Assembly: GCF_910594005.1 (NCBI RefSeq)
Contig: NC_057848.1
Location: forward strand, 47,881,616 to 47,945,615
Direction of reading: 5' to 3'
DNA length: 64,000 nt
From: Cervus elaphus
Taxonomy: Eukaryota; Chordata; Mammalia; Artiodactyla; Cervidae
Position numbers and translations under genes: made by a program. The notes beneath the pieces are model-generated. The model had not been told where the DNA came from and ran no database searches. It worked only from the letters and a program-made list of their open reading frames with translations. Below are positions 33,446 to 45,430 of this stretch, one piece after another; the first letter of the stretch is position 1; each line of letters begins with the position of its first letter.

Positions 33446-35104
33446 AAGAAAGATTTTTTAAGTCATCTGATATCAAAACTTTGGACTGTGCTTTATTGAC
33501 AAGACCAGTATTTGGGAAGGTCACACTTCCGTACAACGAAACATCCCTTGGTTGTTTCTTACATTAGTGATGTTTCTTTCTTTCTTTTTTTTTAAAATTT
33601 TTTCCACTGCTTCTATTTATTTACAAAGAGTGATGCTTCAAATAGTGAAATTGTGTCTCTTCTCTCCAAATTGCAGATTCTCTACAAGAGCAAAGCAAGG
33701 CAAGAAGAGCGAATTTGCTAAAAAAATTTTTAGGTGGGTTTTTTATTTTTAATCAAGCCCACCTGGATGCCTTTCACTTTTCTAGTTGAGTGGTTTGCAG
33801 GGAGTCATTATGGTAGTATAAATACTGCCCATACTGCCCAAGCTGCCCCGTGCAACAAAGGGGCCTCTCACACTAAGCCTGGGACTGAATGAAAATGTGA
33901 TTATGTTGCAGTGAAGTGGATCTGAGGAATTCTCGTGTAAAAACTTTGCATGGGAGCCCCCGATAAAACTTAGATCTTTGGCTCAGATCCAAAGTCTGTG
34001 ACCTTCCCAACAGCCAAGGTTCACATTATTATTTTTTTATATGAAGGAAACCCTGACTATGGGATTTACACCAAAGTCAATAAAACTATCTCCTGCTTCT
34101 GAAAAAGAGTGTCAATCAGAGAAGCAGCATGTGTGTGCCCTTATTATCTCGAGAAGACCCTGGTTATAATGCCAAGTCAGAGGCTATTATACAGCTTCAC
34201 AGCATTAAAAAAAAAAAAGAGTGCAATTTAAAATATTTTTGGCCTGATTTAGCTAGTCACAGATTTTCCCCTTTAGGAAAAGTTAATATAGTGAACACAG
34301 ACTTAAAGGAATAGGCAAAAATAGGTAAATTATTATTCACCCACTCGATCCTTTTCTTTATATGTATATATTTCAGAACAAGGTGACCCTTAAAACAGAA
34401 GGGGTCCCAGTGCTAGTCAGATGATGTAAAAAAAGCAGGAAACTAAAAACGTAAGATAAAACATTAGGAGTCATGGTCAATTTCAGAGCAATCAGAATGG
34501 AAGGTGGCAGATCTCAGAAATTTGAAAGTAAATCAGATCAGTTCAAAAACAGACTTTGATTAACAACCATTGACACACATTTTCCAACAATATTTTCATT
34601 TCAAACAGTGAGTTATCTTACTCTTGGGTTATTTTTCTGGGATACTATGGTCCTTCTGCTATGATATTAAAATCTAAGTATTTAATAATGGCTAAAGGAT
34701 ACATTAGGATATCATTCTTTTGAAATACACTGCTCATAATTCTCAGATTTGTTACAGTCAAGCATGGAATATGAGTGGTGCCTGCTATATGCTGTACTCC
34801 TAGTATACTCACTATCCAATTGTTTTAGCCACAACTAAATAAGACATAAATTTAATTTCTGGCAAGCATTTGCAATTTATGAGTCAAGGACTGTCTCAGA
34901 AGAGAATTTGATGTACTTTCCACCTGCCCTTTTATCAACATTAAACAAACAGTATGTTTTACTACAACTCACTTCTGACATTTATCAATTGCTTTTATTT
35001 GTTTTTCTGCCAACCTCAGCCTTGTCAGTGGGACTTCAGCGTGACAGCACCAGCAGCCATGCCAATTAGACCCTTTTCCAATAAACTGTTCTTTTTAGCA
35101 CAGT
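33446..35104. other. 1.65 kb of unique DNA
   Basis: No gene. Two parts are less AT-rich than their surroundings (about 33830-34010 and 35010-35095); no repeat recognised there, so they could be conserved non-coding DNA. Confidence 0.4.
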
Positions 35105-35105
35105 A

Positions 35106-35180
35106 CATATTTGATTAGACAAAAGAAATGTAAAGAATGATTATCATATATGGTGAAGAATAAATCCATTCTACATGTAC
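35106..35180 (+). repeat. 75-bp duplicated unit, copy A
   Basis: Begins catatttgattagacaaaag and ends cattctacatgtac. Copy B lies at 35468-35542 with about 64 of 75 identical bases and no gaps. Just after copy A, at 35181-35212, two partial restarts of the unit occur (atattttattagacaa and gcatttgattg). Confidence 0.8.
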
Positions 35181-35212
35181 ATATTTTATTAGACAAGTGT
35201 ACGCATTTGATT

Positions 35213-35466
35213 GGGGTTCTGAGGTGGTGCTAGTGGTAAAAAAGTCCACTTGGCCAATGCAGGAGACACAAGAGACACAGGTTCGATCCCTGGGTTGGGA
35301 AGATCCCTTGGAGAAGGGAATGGCAACCCACTCCAGTAAAATTTTGCCAATAAAGTATTCTCGCTAATAAAATTCCATGAGCAGAGGAGCCTGGCAGGCT
35401 ACAGTCCATGGAGTTGCAAAAAGTCAGACACAACTGAGCGACTGAGCACACATGCACACACAGCAC
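35213..35466 (+). mobile_element. Bov-tA SINE between the duplicated units
   Basis: Full element with a perfect B box (ggttcgatccc at about 35279), an internal duplication or insertion near 35338-35370, and tail gacacaactgagcgactgag with a (CA)-rich end. Flanks acgcatttgatt (35201-35212) and acacatttgatg (35467-35478) could be a target duplication but are also parts of the larger repeated unit. Confidence 0.88.
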
Positions 35467-35467
35467 A

Positions 35468-35542
35468 CACATTTGATGAGACAAAAGAAATGTAAAGAAT
35501 GGTTATCATAGAGGGCAAGGAACTAACCCATTCTACATGTAC
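35468..35542 (+). repeat. 75-bp duplicated unit, copy B
   Basis: Begins cacatttgatgagacaaaag and ends cattctacatgtac. Ungapped match to copy A at 35106-35180. Confidence 0.8.
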
Positions 35543-37700
35543 CCATCCCTCTTCTTATTGAACCAAAAGAGACTCCCAACTAACAGAAAGAAAGGAAGGA
35601 AAAAGAAACTACAGAATGTAAGTTCTTTGATGACATGAAACACATGATATTTATATATTGTTTGGAAACACTATTGATGATTAGAGTATATTCCCAGGGC
35701 TTGAATTAATAACCAGTGATAGAACTCCATTTTTCCATGAATTATTAGGAAAGTAGTAGATGGGAAATTTTTGTCCTGAAGATTCTACCCACATTCTTCC
35801 CACACACATATGTACAAATCCTCTGAAAAAATGGCTTCAAGAAAGTCTCCCCTCTTTTATTTAGCAAGGCACTATGCAGCTTGTCATCCTGGGCTAACAG
35901 CCAGAAGAAGATTATGGCAAAAATAATCACCTTTGCAACATTAAGGAAAACATGAAACTGGCACTATGATTCAGGGGCTTATTTCTTTCCTTCTAAATAT
36001 GATGCCACGTTTTTGTATTTTATTTGGGAAGTGGTTTTCTGCAAGATGTATCTGAAAAACAAGAGCTGTTTTCTTTTCAACAGACAGCTAGAAGTGCTGA
36101 GAGATTTCCTGTTAAAACTGTGTAAGGCATTCCACCACTTAAAAGGGAATTTAGTGTTGATGAAAGATGCCAGTTTGACAGCCATGGAAAATGAAGGAAG
36201 CATTCTTTATTCCCAGGGCACACTATCTCAAAACAAAGAATCATCTCTTATGGTTAAGAGGGTCATACCTTATTGTTTAATATTCATTGAGAGTATACAT
36301 GTGCTAGATGATGGAAAGATACACAGGAGACACCCTCTGTGTCCTCTAAGACATTATAGTCTTCAAACCAGTGTCTCTCGAGTCTCACGGGCATTGTATA
36401 TAAGACCTGTGGCCTCTACTTTTAAAAGGTCCAAGGCAACAGAAGCTAGTGTGTGAGAGACTCAAAAGGGAGGGTGAACATTGCTCAGTTTGGACATCTT
36501 TACTATTTCCTGTAAGTGTTCACACTGGGTAATGAAAATTTGGGACTTTCTGGGCTCATAGTTGGGTGGTAGCTGGTACATAGTTTATTAGTTTTGATGT
36601 GTGAGTAATATTCACCACAAACTACCTCTACCTAACCTCCCGATAAAACAAAAATAAAACTAAAACATTTCTTCTTAAATACTTATTCCTCATGTTTCTT
36701 CAAATAACACATAAAACTTGGAAAAAATCATTTGGCCCCAGTACCTCAAATACAGTAAGCATACAAGGCACCAGATATCTCATTAGGTGATAAGTGGTCC
36801 AGACTTAGCATCAACTGAGAATAAGCATGGGAAATATAACAACTCCCAGAGGAGTCTATTTGCATTAACGAATTAGCTAGGTTAAGTAGGGAGGGAATCT
36901 TTGAGTATACGTATTAAATGGAAATTTGTAGTGAGAGATATCTGGGGTTTTGAGATGGACAACTGAGGCTGGCCTGACATAACACACTTTCTCTGCCTGG
37001 CTCCAGGAGGCTATATGTTAGTAAGGGCTGCTGACAAAAACTGAAGGATCAGCAGTCATGAAGGATTGAGAATAAGTAAGTGCAGCTGCTTCAGGGACCA
37101 GGTGACCAAAATGGACATAAAATAGGGGAAAGAGACAGCCTGCTCATTTCTGTATGGAATATAGTACAACTCTGGCAACAGAGCAAGGGCTAAGAAGTAG
37201 TGGTAGAGTTTGGCCCATTGAATGGGTGGGTAGTATTGGGAGTCCTGAAGGGGACACAGTCTATGTAAAGAGTGCAGCATTAGTTGCGGCAAAGGCAATA
37301 GAAAGGCCAGAGCAGAAAACCATGAAATGATTGGCCTTGAGCATGAGGGGTACTGGGTAATTCCAGAAATAATTAGAGAGACAAAGGTAGCGAGAAGCTG
37401 TGAACCTGCAAATTGCAGGGAAAACCTGTGAGTGTTTATTGAGAAATATGAGTACTGATGTTCATGTGACCTCATTTGTTCCCAAAGAGATGAAGGCCTG
37501 TGGTCTTTGGATAATGAAAAAATTGAAGGCATTTTCTAAACAGGCTCTTGAACTTATCCACAACCAATCCCACCTCTTATACACACAAGACTGGCTACTA
37601 AGTTATGATACTGAACTCCACAACCCTCTCAAGAGGACTAAAGAACATCACATCCAGTCAAAAGACACTAGAATTCCATACTGGTTTTGTTTGTGTTTCA
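35543..37700. other. 2.1 kb of unique DNA, no supported gene
   Basis: Open frames of 147 codons (36013-36456, plus) and 158 codons (37056-37532, minus) are long for random DNA, but neither resembles a known domain and neither has a clear splice setting. I treat both as chance, or as decayed repeat, and call no gene. Confidence 0.4.
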
Positions 37701-37713
37701 ATTTTGCTTGTGT

Positions 37714-37919
37714 TTCAGCTTCCCAGGTTGCATTACTGGTAAAGAACCCACCTGCCAATGCAGGAGATGCGGGTTTGATCTCTGGGTCAGGAAGATCCCC
37801 TGGACAAGGAAATGGTTACCGACTCCAATATTCTTGCCTGGGAAATCCCATGGACAGAGGAGCCTGGCAGGCTACAGTCCATGGGGTTGCAAAGAGTCGG
37901 ACACAACTGAGTGATTGAA
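37714..37919 (+). mobile_element. Bov-tA SINE, sense
   Basis: Head agcttcccaggttgcattac, B-box region gggtttgatctctgggtcag and tail gagtcggacacaactgagtg. The short repeat tttcagct before (37711-37718) and after (about 37934) may be the target duplication. Confidence 0.9.
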
Positions 37920-38715
37920 CAAACATGTTCCAAGTTTTCAGCTGTTCTCGTCTAGAGCTCTGGGGAGTAATAGCCTGTGAACATTTAGCAAAGGGCAAGT
38001 TCATAGCTGTCTTTCTCTTAGTAAAGGATAATTTTTGAAAATCTGTATTTCCCTCTCCCCAGTATAACATTTTCATAACTTCATTCTCTGTCCCCCGAGT
38101 GCTCTGTTTCTGGAGATTGTTTCTTCAGTTTTCATAATCCCTTGCAGTCACCTCTCTTCCCTTAAATTTCTTCTTAGGGCCTGAACTGAGAGCTTCCCTA
38201 GACAGTCCCTCTTTCCTAATCTCTCACTGAAAAGTTCTGAACAAAAACTTAAGAGCATCTGGAAGTTCCAACTGATTTAAGGCAGCTCATTGTACTAGTA
38301 TCCCACAGGCTGTGCTGAATACTGAAGTGTATATGTGGGTGATGAGAAATGGTACTCAATGACTTGCAAATTTGGAAGCTGCTTCTTTCTCATTATCATA
38401 TTTTATTCATCAGCGACCAGAAGGCTGAGACTTCAACAAACTTTCTACCAACAAAAATGCCTTCTATAAGGAACTTCACTTCTGTTTATCCAACAGTCCA
38501 GAGAAAAAGCAAATTTATGGTCTACTGAGGCATGAGGAACAACAACTCTGGAATGTCCTTTTAAAACAGAGTAGCATTTCAAGGATTCTAAACCTTGGAA
38601 ATACTTTAATATAGGATCTGTTTTAAAACAATGACACCCCAAATTCCCATTCTGAGAACTAATAATGCAACATGTTAGCATCAAGCTTCAAATGGAGTGG
38701 TATTTATTGCCTTAT
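37920..38715. other. Unique DNA
   Basis: No gene or recognised repeat. Confidence 0.4.
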
Positions 38716-38769
38716 GAAAACTGTACCCTCAAAAAAAAGAAAAAAAAAAAAAAAGAAAACTGTACCCTC
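38716..38769 (+). mobile_element. Poly(A)-only insertion with 15-bp target duplication
   Basis: The 15-mer gaaaactgtaccctc occurs perfectly at 38716-38730 and 38755-38769. Between them lie 24 bases that are all A except one G. This is what remains when reverse transcription stops inside the poly(A) tail. A small tandem duplication followed by A-tract growth is the alternative. Confidence 0.75.
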
Positions 38770-39414
38770 TGTGAAGTCACCTAAGCATTGCATAGGGGAA
38801 GAAAAGGAAAACATTAAAATAGGTCAAGATATGGCAGCAGTCAATAACTTTCCAACCTCCCCAAATATATGTTTGTCTCAGAGAAATACTTCACTGACTA
38901 GCACTTTGTCACACGGCTCACTTCTCATTACCATTTCAAATGCACTTTCTGTGCTCTGAGGTACCTCTCTGCTGCCCTAGGGTTTTGCCAAGACACTAAA
39001 AAGTTTAGTTGCCATGCATAATATACAACACAAGTTACTAGTATGAATTTTTAACAGTGTTTTGCTTTATCACATGCCAGAGCCCCTGGAGATCCTTGGG
39101 GATTGGGGGGGGGGGCACTTCTTTACTTACTTATCTCTTCCCCTTCCTTTTTGTAAAAAATGCAACCCTTGCTATTGCCCTGGGCATATAGTCATAATAA
39201 AAAAACTTAAACAAAATTAGAACAAATGAAAACATATGCATCTTAAGGCAATTGTCAAAACAGAAATAAATGCCTAGATGAAGAATTTAGCACAGGCAAA
39301 TTGAGAGGAATAAATATTATTAAGGGAGTTAAAATTATACCTGAATAGAACAGTGCTGTATAATGCTCAAAATAGTGTCTGGTCCTTAGCCAGCAAACAT
39401 TCTAGTTAGTGTGA
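38770..39414. other. Unique DNA with a long G run
   Basis: No gene. A G-rich run at about 39105-39116 (about ten consecutive Gs) is likely to be error-prone in sequencing. Confidence 0.45.
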
Positions 39415-39672
39415 TGAGAGAGTAAGAGCCTGGCTTGGGAGTCAGATTGCCACTGCCTGTGTTTGAACACAGGCTCTGCCGTTTACCAGCTGTGTGTCCT
39501 TGGACAAACTACTGAAGTTCTCTGGCTTTGGTTTCCTCTTTGGTAAAATGGGAATCATAATAGGATCTATCTCATGTAAGGATTAGAGGAGTTCATATAC
39601 ACAAAACACTTAAAATGGTGCTTGGCAGGTAGTAAGCATGCGATAAACACGTTAGGTGTTATTATTGGCACC
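39415..39672 (+). mobile_element. MIR SINE, near full length, sense
   Basis: Clear order: gcctggcttgggagtcagat, ctgccgtttaccagctgtgt, ctttggtaaaatgggaatca, then a tggtgcttggcaggtagtaa 3' end. The best preserved MIR in the window. Confidence 0.9.
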
Positions 39673-40480
39673 ATTAAATGCAACAGGAAAAAAGGTTTTG
39701 GTGACGTGCCTTTTGGCCATCAAAGCACATCTTTTATGGAAATCGCAAGAAATAAAAGTAGCTGAAAGAAAATTCAATAGAAATATTACATCCTGTACTG
39801 AGATTACAGGATGGAACTTACAGGTGGAAATTACCAGTAACCGAAAGCTAAAATTAGGTGCATATTATAGGTGAAATTGGTATAGAGAAAGATGAACTTC
39901 TAAACATAAGCTGAATTGGCTCAAGAGATTTTTACCAACCCTTTTAATGCTAGATCTATGAGTGGTTAGATAATGATCCATCTAAGTCTGGAGAAGTATT
40001 TCATGGAAAATCAACACCTCAGTTTCCATAAAGGGTCTGCCCAGGAGACACTGAGTTGGGTGAACTACAGGTAGCCTTTGTACAGAGATGCTTATGTGCT
40101 TAGTAGGTTCTCGGAGTTGTAAATTTGGCAATTGAACTAGATGGACTCCACAGTTCATTTTGACTTTAGAATTCTATGATTCTATGACACACACTATTTC
40201 TCCTATTTTTATTAAATTACTTATACACTTAAAACTGTCCATTAGCCTTCTGTCAAAACCTACAAAGAATAAGTCATGACCTTGATGTCCCATCTGTCTC
40301 GTTTACCTTTTCTTTTTATCCCCAGTTCTCTACCATATAGTCACCAGCCACTGTGCCTATTTTTAAGTCATATCCCCAAATATAAGTGGGCAAATAGGAT
40401 TGTGTATTTTTTCTCTCCTTATTGACAAATGACCATTTATAACACTCTTCAACTTCTCAGGGACTTTGTTTGCCATTGAC
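39673..40480. other. Unique DNA
   Basis: No gene. The part after 40230 may be further decayed L2 but is too diverged to claim. Confidence 0.35.
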
Positions 40481-40589
40481 AATTTCATCTGAAGAGAAAA
40501 TTTGGGAGTCACTGTAGATTATGCTCTTGGTTTCACCCTCTATGCATGACTGGTTACCAAGTTCTGTAGACCATGCCATCCAAACAGTA
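40481..40589 (+). mobile_element. L2 LINE, left part
   Basis: Contains gaaaatttgggagtcactgt and tggttaccaagttctgtaga, the L2 order just upstream of the part that resumes at 40769. Confidence 0.65.
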
Positions 40590-40768
40590 AAATAATATTA
40601 ACTATTAATTGAAAGCTCACACCAGGCATCATGCCACATCACTGCAGGCTCAAAGAAGTCAATAACTTTCCCAAAGCCACAGAGATAGTAAATGATAATT
40701 GCTGGAATTAATAGTTGTTTCTGATGGGCTCCAAAGCCTATGCTCACACCACGCTGCCTGTTCCATCA
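40590..40768 (-). mobile_element. MIR SINE, antisense, nested in L2
   Basis: Contains ataactttcccaaagccaca and distal MIR order. It lies between two L2 parts that join in consensus order, so it inserted into the L2. Confidence 0.68.
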
Positions 40769-41245
40769 GCTTATTTCATCTTCTACAGTGTTAGTCCAAA
40801 CCTTTATTTCTCATTTGGATCAATGGAAAAATCTCTTAATTGACTTCCTTGTCTCCAGATTTAACCATCCCTCACTCAGTCTTCATTTCAGTCTGCTGCT
40901 GGATTTAGCTTTCTGAAATGCAAATGCAATCATGTCACTTGCAAGCTCCCCATTGACTTCAGAATGAAGTCCAAATTCCACAGATGACAAAGAAGGCAGG
41001 CCCTTGGTAAGGTAGTACTTGACCATCTCTCGTCTCAACTCCCCCACAGGTACCTTTTATTTTGGGTAAATGAAGCTGGCCTTAGTTTCTCCAATAATTT
41101 CATGCTCCCATGCCTCTGGGTTTTCGCACTTGTGATTCCCAAGGCCTGAAGAGGTCAACCCCATTTCATGACCTAGACTCCTGCCTGTCCCTGAAGTCTC
41201 CTTAGCACATAGGAGGTGTTCAGTAAATATCTCAGGGCTAAAACA
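40769..41245 (+). mobile_element. L2 LINE, right part, sense
   Basis: Contains tcatgtcacttgcaagctcc, cattgacttcagaatgaagt, then the 3' end with aggaggtgttcagtaaatat. Continuation of the L2 interrupted by the MIR. Confidence 0.72.
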
Positions 41246-43435
41246 ATAAGAAAGGCTATTTTGTTTTCAAAATTAAGGGATAGAGATGAACATGAGTAAA
41301 TACAGTAATCTGATTTGCTAAAATGCTATGAAAAGTACATTTGGGGCTTATGCTTCGAGAAATTGTTTTCCCAGCCATGACCTCTCATCTGTAAAATGCT
41401 GCCCAGTGAGCAGATCATAATTATGAAATATAATGTTTGGATATTAGGCAGTAGAATCCTTGCTATATTCATTAAATATACATTAGTTGATATTTATAAA
41501 TGTTTTATATATATTACAAAATGTTAAAATACATTTCTGCTCTACGAATGAATTCATTACAACATTCGACTCTAGTTTTTATTAACATCTTACTCTAAGT
41601 GTTAATATTTCCCATCCTATTGGGAGCAATAGGACACATTCCCCATATTAGCTTCTAAGAGGTCACTGATTTGTTTTCAGTTTGCTGGTCACTAGGACTT
41701 GGCACAGACAGTTACCTTCATAAATGATTCAAGGTAATGAGAAATATTAAAATTAAAGAAATAACAGCAAAAATGGGGCTCTAGAAGTGAAAAACGATCA
41801 TTGGACTATCACTCCTCGGGGGAATCATCCCACTTAGCCATTCATTAAAAGTTGCTTCAAGGACATAGGGAAAAGGCACAGCTGTTGCATGCACAATAGG
41901 GAAGCTTTTGGAGGGGGTGAAATTGAGTTTAAAATATATAGCGTGGGCTCCGGAAAGGCTCATGATGATTTTACCAATAAAACGATTTTCCATGGACACA
42001 GGTGGCTTAGTGATATTGGTTTAAGGGATAAGCAGGTGAACATTTTAAATTATAATTTCATGTCACACCAGTAAAGCATGTTCAATATAACCTGATTTTA
42101 AGAACTGTTGTCTAAAATATATCACTTCCTAGGCCCATATCAGTACTTTGTACAGAATAGTACGTATATATACAAATGCTAATTATATTTGTGATTATGC
42201 AGGAAAATATGCCCTTCTCCCTGTTCAAAGTACCATTTATCTTTTGTCTCCAACTCCTTTACAACCTTCTTTCATCATTAGTGTCTGAGTCTCTGTTTTA
42301 GCTCCCTGACAACCCTTACTTCAGAAACTTTGTATCTTCCTCTTTCTCTTCCTAAATTTTCCCCTCCTTCTAGTCTTCACCAGAGTATATGTCATCAGTC
42401 TGACCATTACCCTTTATTTCTACATAAGCATATAACATTTTTATCTTTTTAAGGAGGGAGATATTTTTCTTGAAATTTTTTACCTCTTGTATATCCAAGC
42501 TCTAGAAAAATATATAAAGATGAAAAATGTAGTACAACCACTTAAATATGCCATACCACTATCTTATTTACCTGTTGAACTGCCTCTCTCATAAAAGTAG
42601 ATAGTTTCCTGATTTCTGGGCTTAGTGTAGACCTCCGTGGTGTCTCATATCCTAGAATCAGACTTAAAATGCTTAAGAAACCAGTTTCCATGCAATCTCT
42701 TGATTTGCTATTACTTAATTTTTGCTTTATCCCCTACTGCTCTGGCTTTCTAAGTTTGGATCTTTGTCACTCTCAAAGTCTTTGTTTGGATCCTTGCTCT
42801 CTATCTGGATTTGGACTCTTACTCTATTCTTCCAGTTTGTTCATCCCATGGCTTGTGATGTTAACCAGGTTATGTTCCTGGGCTGCTCATCTACCTCAAC
42901 CTGGTATAATCTAGATTGTAGTTTGACCCTTAGGTTTTTTTATTCTATCATGTCCTGATCACTTGGTTCACCAACACATACTTTCAGTAAAATAGAGTTG
43001 AAAAAGAAACTTACTTCTTTCCCTTGAAGGCAATTATGTCTAAAGAGGTGAATATAGCTCCATAGGCATAGGAAAAAAAGGCAGAAATGTTCTGTGCTTG
43101 GTGAAAATCAGCCAAGTGTAAAATGGGTTATGTTCAAACCATATAAATGCTGCCTCTAAACATATTATATTACCATCCATCAAGAACCTTAAACAATCAA
43201 ATCTGAGTGAATGTGACACAGCCTCTTCCATATCTAAAATGTCTACTGGGCTTGAGAGATAACGAAAGAGATTTACTGAAACTCACAAGGATGATGACAA
43301 TGGAAAAATATTTTAAAAATAGCATTATTTTAATTATAGGTTAGATAGGGGAAAAAAGATATAGAAAGAGTTTTACAACACTGCAGAGAAGGATGTTAAC
43401 TGCTGCATAGTTAGTTGTAAAAAACCAAAAATGCA
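41246..43435. other. 2.2 kb of unique DNA
   Basis: No gene or recognised repeat. An 81-codon frame at 42669-42914 is pyrimidine-driven. A loose tandem of tttggatc motifs sits at 42755-42815. Confidence 0.4.
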
Positions 43436-43964
43436 TTGCCAAATAGTCTGTATTTCACAAATGTGTATTGGAAAAGTATGCTCCCTAATATTATGCACAA
43501 ACAGAAAATACATTGCTCTCACTTAAAGAAAATGAAATCAAACAGGATAAAATATGAGCAGAGAGATTTCAGACATGGCCCCCAGGCATACCAGCTCATC
43601 AAACTTGTGAAGAAGAGCAGTTCTCTAGCTAGACAGACAGATTCTTCCTTCAACTGGGCAGATGGGCCTGGTAAGTGCATAAGGAATTAGTTTTTGTGCT
43701 GAAGCAAAAAGAACAAGAGGAAAAGAAATAAATATGCCTCACACCAGTACAATCCAAAATTAATCTTATTTTTCTTTGTAATCACAGAATTGCAGTAATC
43801 ATTTTAGAATTTGAGCTGGATTTTTTAAAAAAGAAGTTTGGAAGTTATATGGAAGACAGGGAGGTCAAAACAACTGTATTTGCACAAGGCATCTGACTGT
43901 CTCTTAATAGGGTATGAACCTAAGCTTTCTATAGCTTGTTTTATATCTGAAAATTAAAATAAAA
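43436..43964 (+). other. Unique DNA with a weak exon-like segment
   Basis: A segment at 43575-43670 is preceded by tttcag and followed by ggtaagtgc, with an open frame across it (RHGPQAYQLIKLVKKS-like). The acceptor lacks a polypyrimidine tract and the protein is unfamiliar, so this is only a weak candidate. Confidence 0.2.
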
Positions 43965-44385
43965 GAAAAAGATTGGAAAAGGTTAGAAAACTATAAACAA
44001 AGTGAAAAGACAAGCCATAGACAGAGAGGAGATATTTTCAATGTATATGGCTGACAAAGGATCAGTATTCAGAATACATAAAGAAGTTCTACAAATCAAC
44101 TAGAAAATCATTAACTACTCAAAAGAAGAAACAGGAAAAGGACAAAAATGAGACAATTTACAGAGGAGGAAACTTCAATGGTAACTGGTTAACTCTGGGA
44201 AGAAAAGGAGGGGGCAGAGCTTTACACAGGTCTTTAACATTTTGTTTCTTTGAAAAGAAAGAACACTGTGTAACAAATGTGTCAAGATGTTAACATAGGC
44301 TTAATATTGGTTGTCGGCACACAAATTTTATATTTTCTGCACTTTTTGATATGTTTAAAAGGTTTCATACAGAATCATAAAGTTA
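43965..44385 (+). mobile_element. Ancient L1M fragment, sense
   Basis: Contains gctgacaaaggatcagtatt, cagaatacataaagaagttc and a distal 3'-UTR-like part (aactctgggaagaaaaggag). Follows L1 ORF2-end and 3'-UTR order with a deletion between. Confidence 0.65.
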
Positions 44386-44799
44386 GTGTTTGTGTTTAGA
44401 AAAGACTAGAGACAGAAAAAAGAGTGCCTCCGTATAACAGAGCCTCAGAGAGAGCTGCTGATTGAACAGAAGTGACATCATCAGCTCTGTTCATCCAATG
44501 AAAACGTTTATCAGCTAATCATCAAAGGGTACCATATTCAGAACAGGGAAATTAATGAAACATCTTCACTGCATTTTTTTCTAAATGAAGTATATCAGTG
44601 GTCATTTAAGGCATGCATACCCCCCCCGCCAAAAAAAAAGAAGTCCTTTTAAATCATCTGGTCCCTGTCCTCCAGATGTAATCAGCCTCAATCCATTCTG
44701 TCAAGTGACTGGACCTTATCGCTGTGGCACATCATAAGTGAAGGAGGTCCTGCTGTTTTTAGTTCTGCTTATAGTAAATCCTTGATGGCTTCCCAGCTT
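44386..44799. other. Unique DNA
   Basis: No gene. A C8 run followed by an A9 run lies at about 44621-44640. Confidence 0.4.
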
Positions 44800-44945
44800 G
44801 GTGACAGGAGTGGATAGAGTGCAGGACTGGAGCCTTGAGAATTCAGTCTCTGGCAATGACTTTTTAAAAGTTGGACATGTGGCTTGACCTCCCCAGACCT
44901 CTGTTCTTCCATCTTTCAAATGAAGATCATAATATCGACCACCAG
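44800..44945 (+). mobile_element. Probable MIR, sense
   Basis: The run gtggatagagtgcaggactg, then cttgacctccccagacctct and atctttcaaatgaagatcat, fits a diverged MIR. Confidence 0.6.
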
Positions 44946-45430
44946 ACAGCACTTTTAAAATAGACTTCTTTTCTTGGATATTCATCTTTAGATAAACACA
45001 TTATCCTACACAACAACCTCATGATAATGATGCCATTGGAACACATGGTCTAAGATTCCCTTACAGCTACCTTGATGAGTTCTTTTGGTACCCCTCCCTC
45101 AACTAAACTGTCTTGGGAGGGCCTAGAGATTGATCTACTGCACGTTGATTATATGATTATAAAGTATTTATTAAATTTCCAGATTAACCATCACTGAGCT
45201 ATGAGTATGAGCTATTCATTTTGCAATGAGACTTAGTAACAAACATAGCAGAAACACGGGGAAAAAATTCAGGCATTTATTTTTCTTGCAGAATGACCAC
45301 TAAGGTATCTTTATGTGTACAAATTATGTTAGATGGTAAATTTTAGAAACAGCTTAGGACTAACCTCTTGAATGCACATTCGTAAGTTAAACAAAAAAAA
45401 AAAGATAAAGGAAAGGGGCTTCAATAAAGT
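44946..45430. other. Unique DNA
   Basis: No gene. It contains an A12 run near 45392. Confidence 0.4.

Noticed and set aside
35279..35289. tRNA gene suggested by a perfect B box
   Set aside because: The B box belongs to a Bov-tA SINE; no cloverleaf or acceptor stem is present. The same applies to the other SINE heads.
36013..36456. 147-codon open frame
   Set aside because: No recognisable domain; the composition changes along it and there is no supporting signal. Worth a conservation check only.
37056..37532. Minus-strand 158-codon open frame with hydrophobic stretches
   Set aside because: Hydrophobic content follows from pyrimidine-rich sequence on that strand; no family similarity.
39105..39116. 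G-quadruplex in a G run
   Set aside because: It is a single long G run rather than four tracts; length is likely unreliable.
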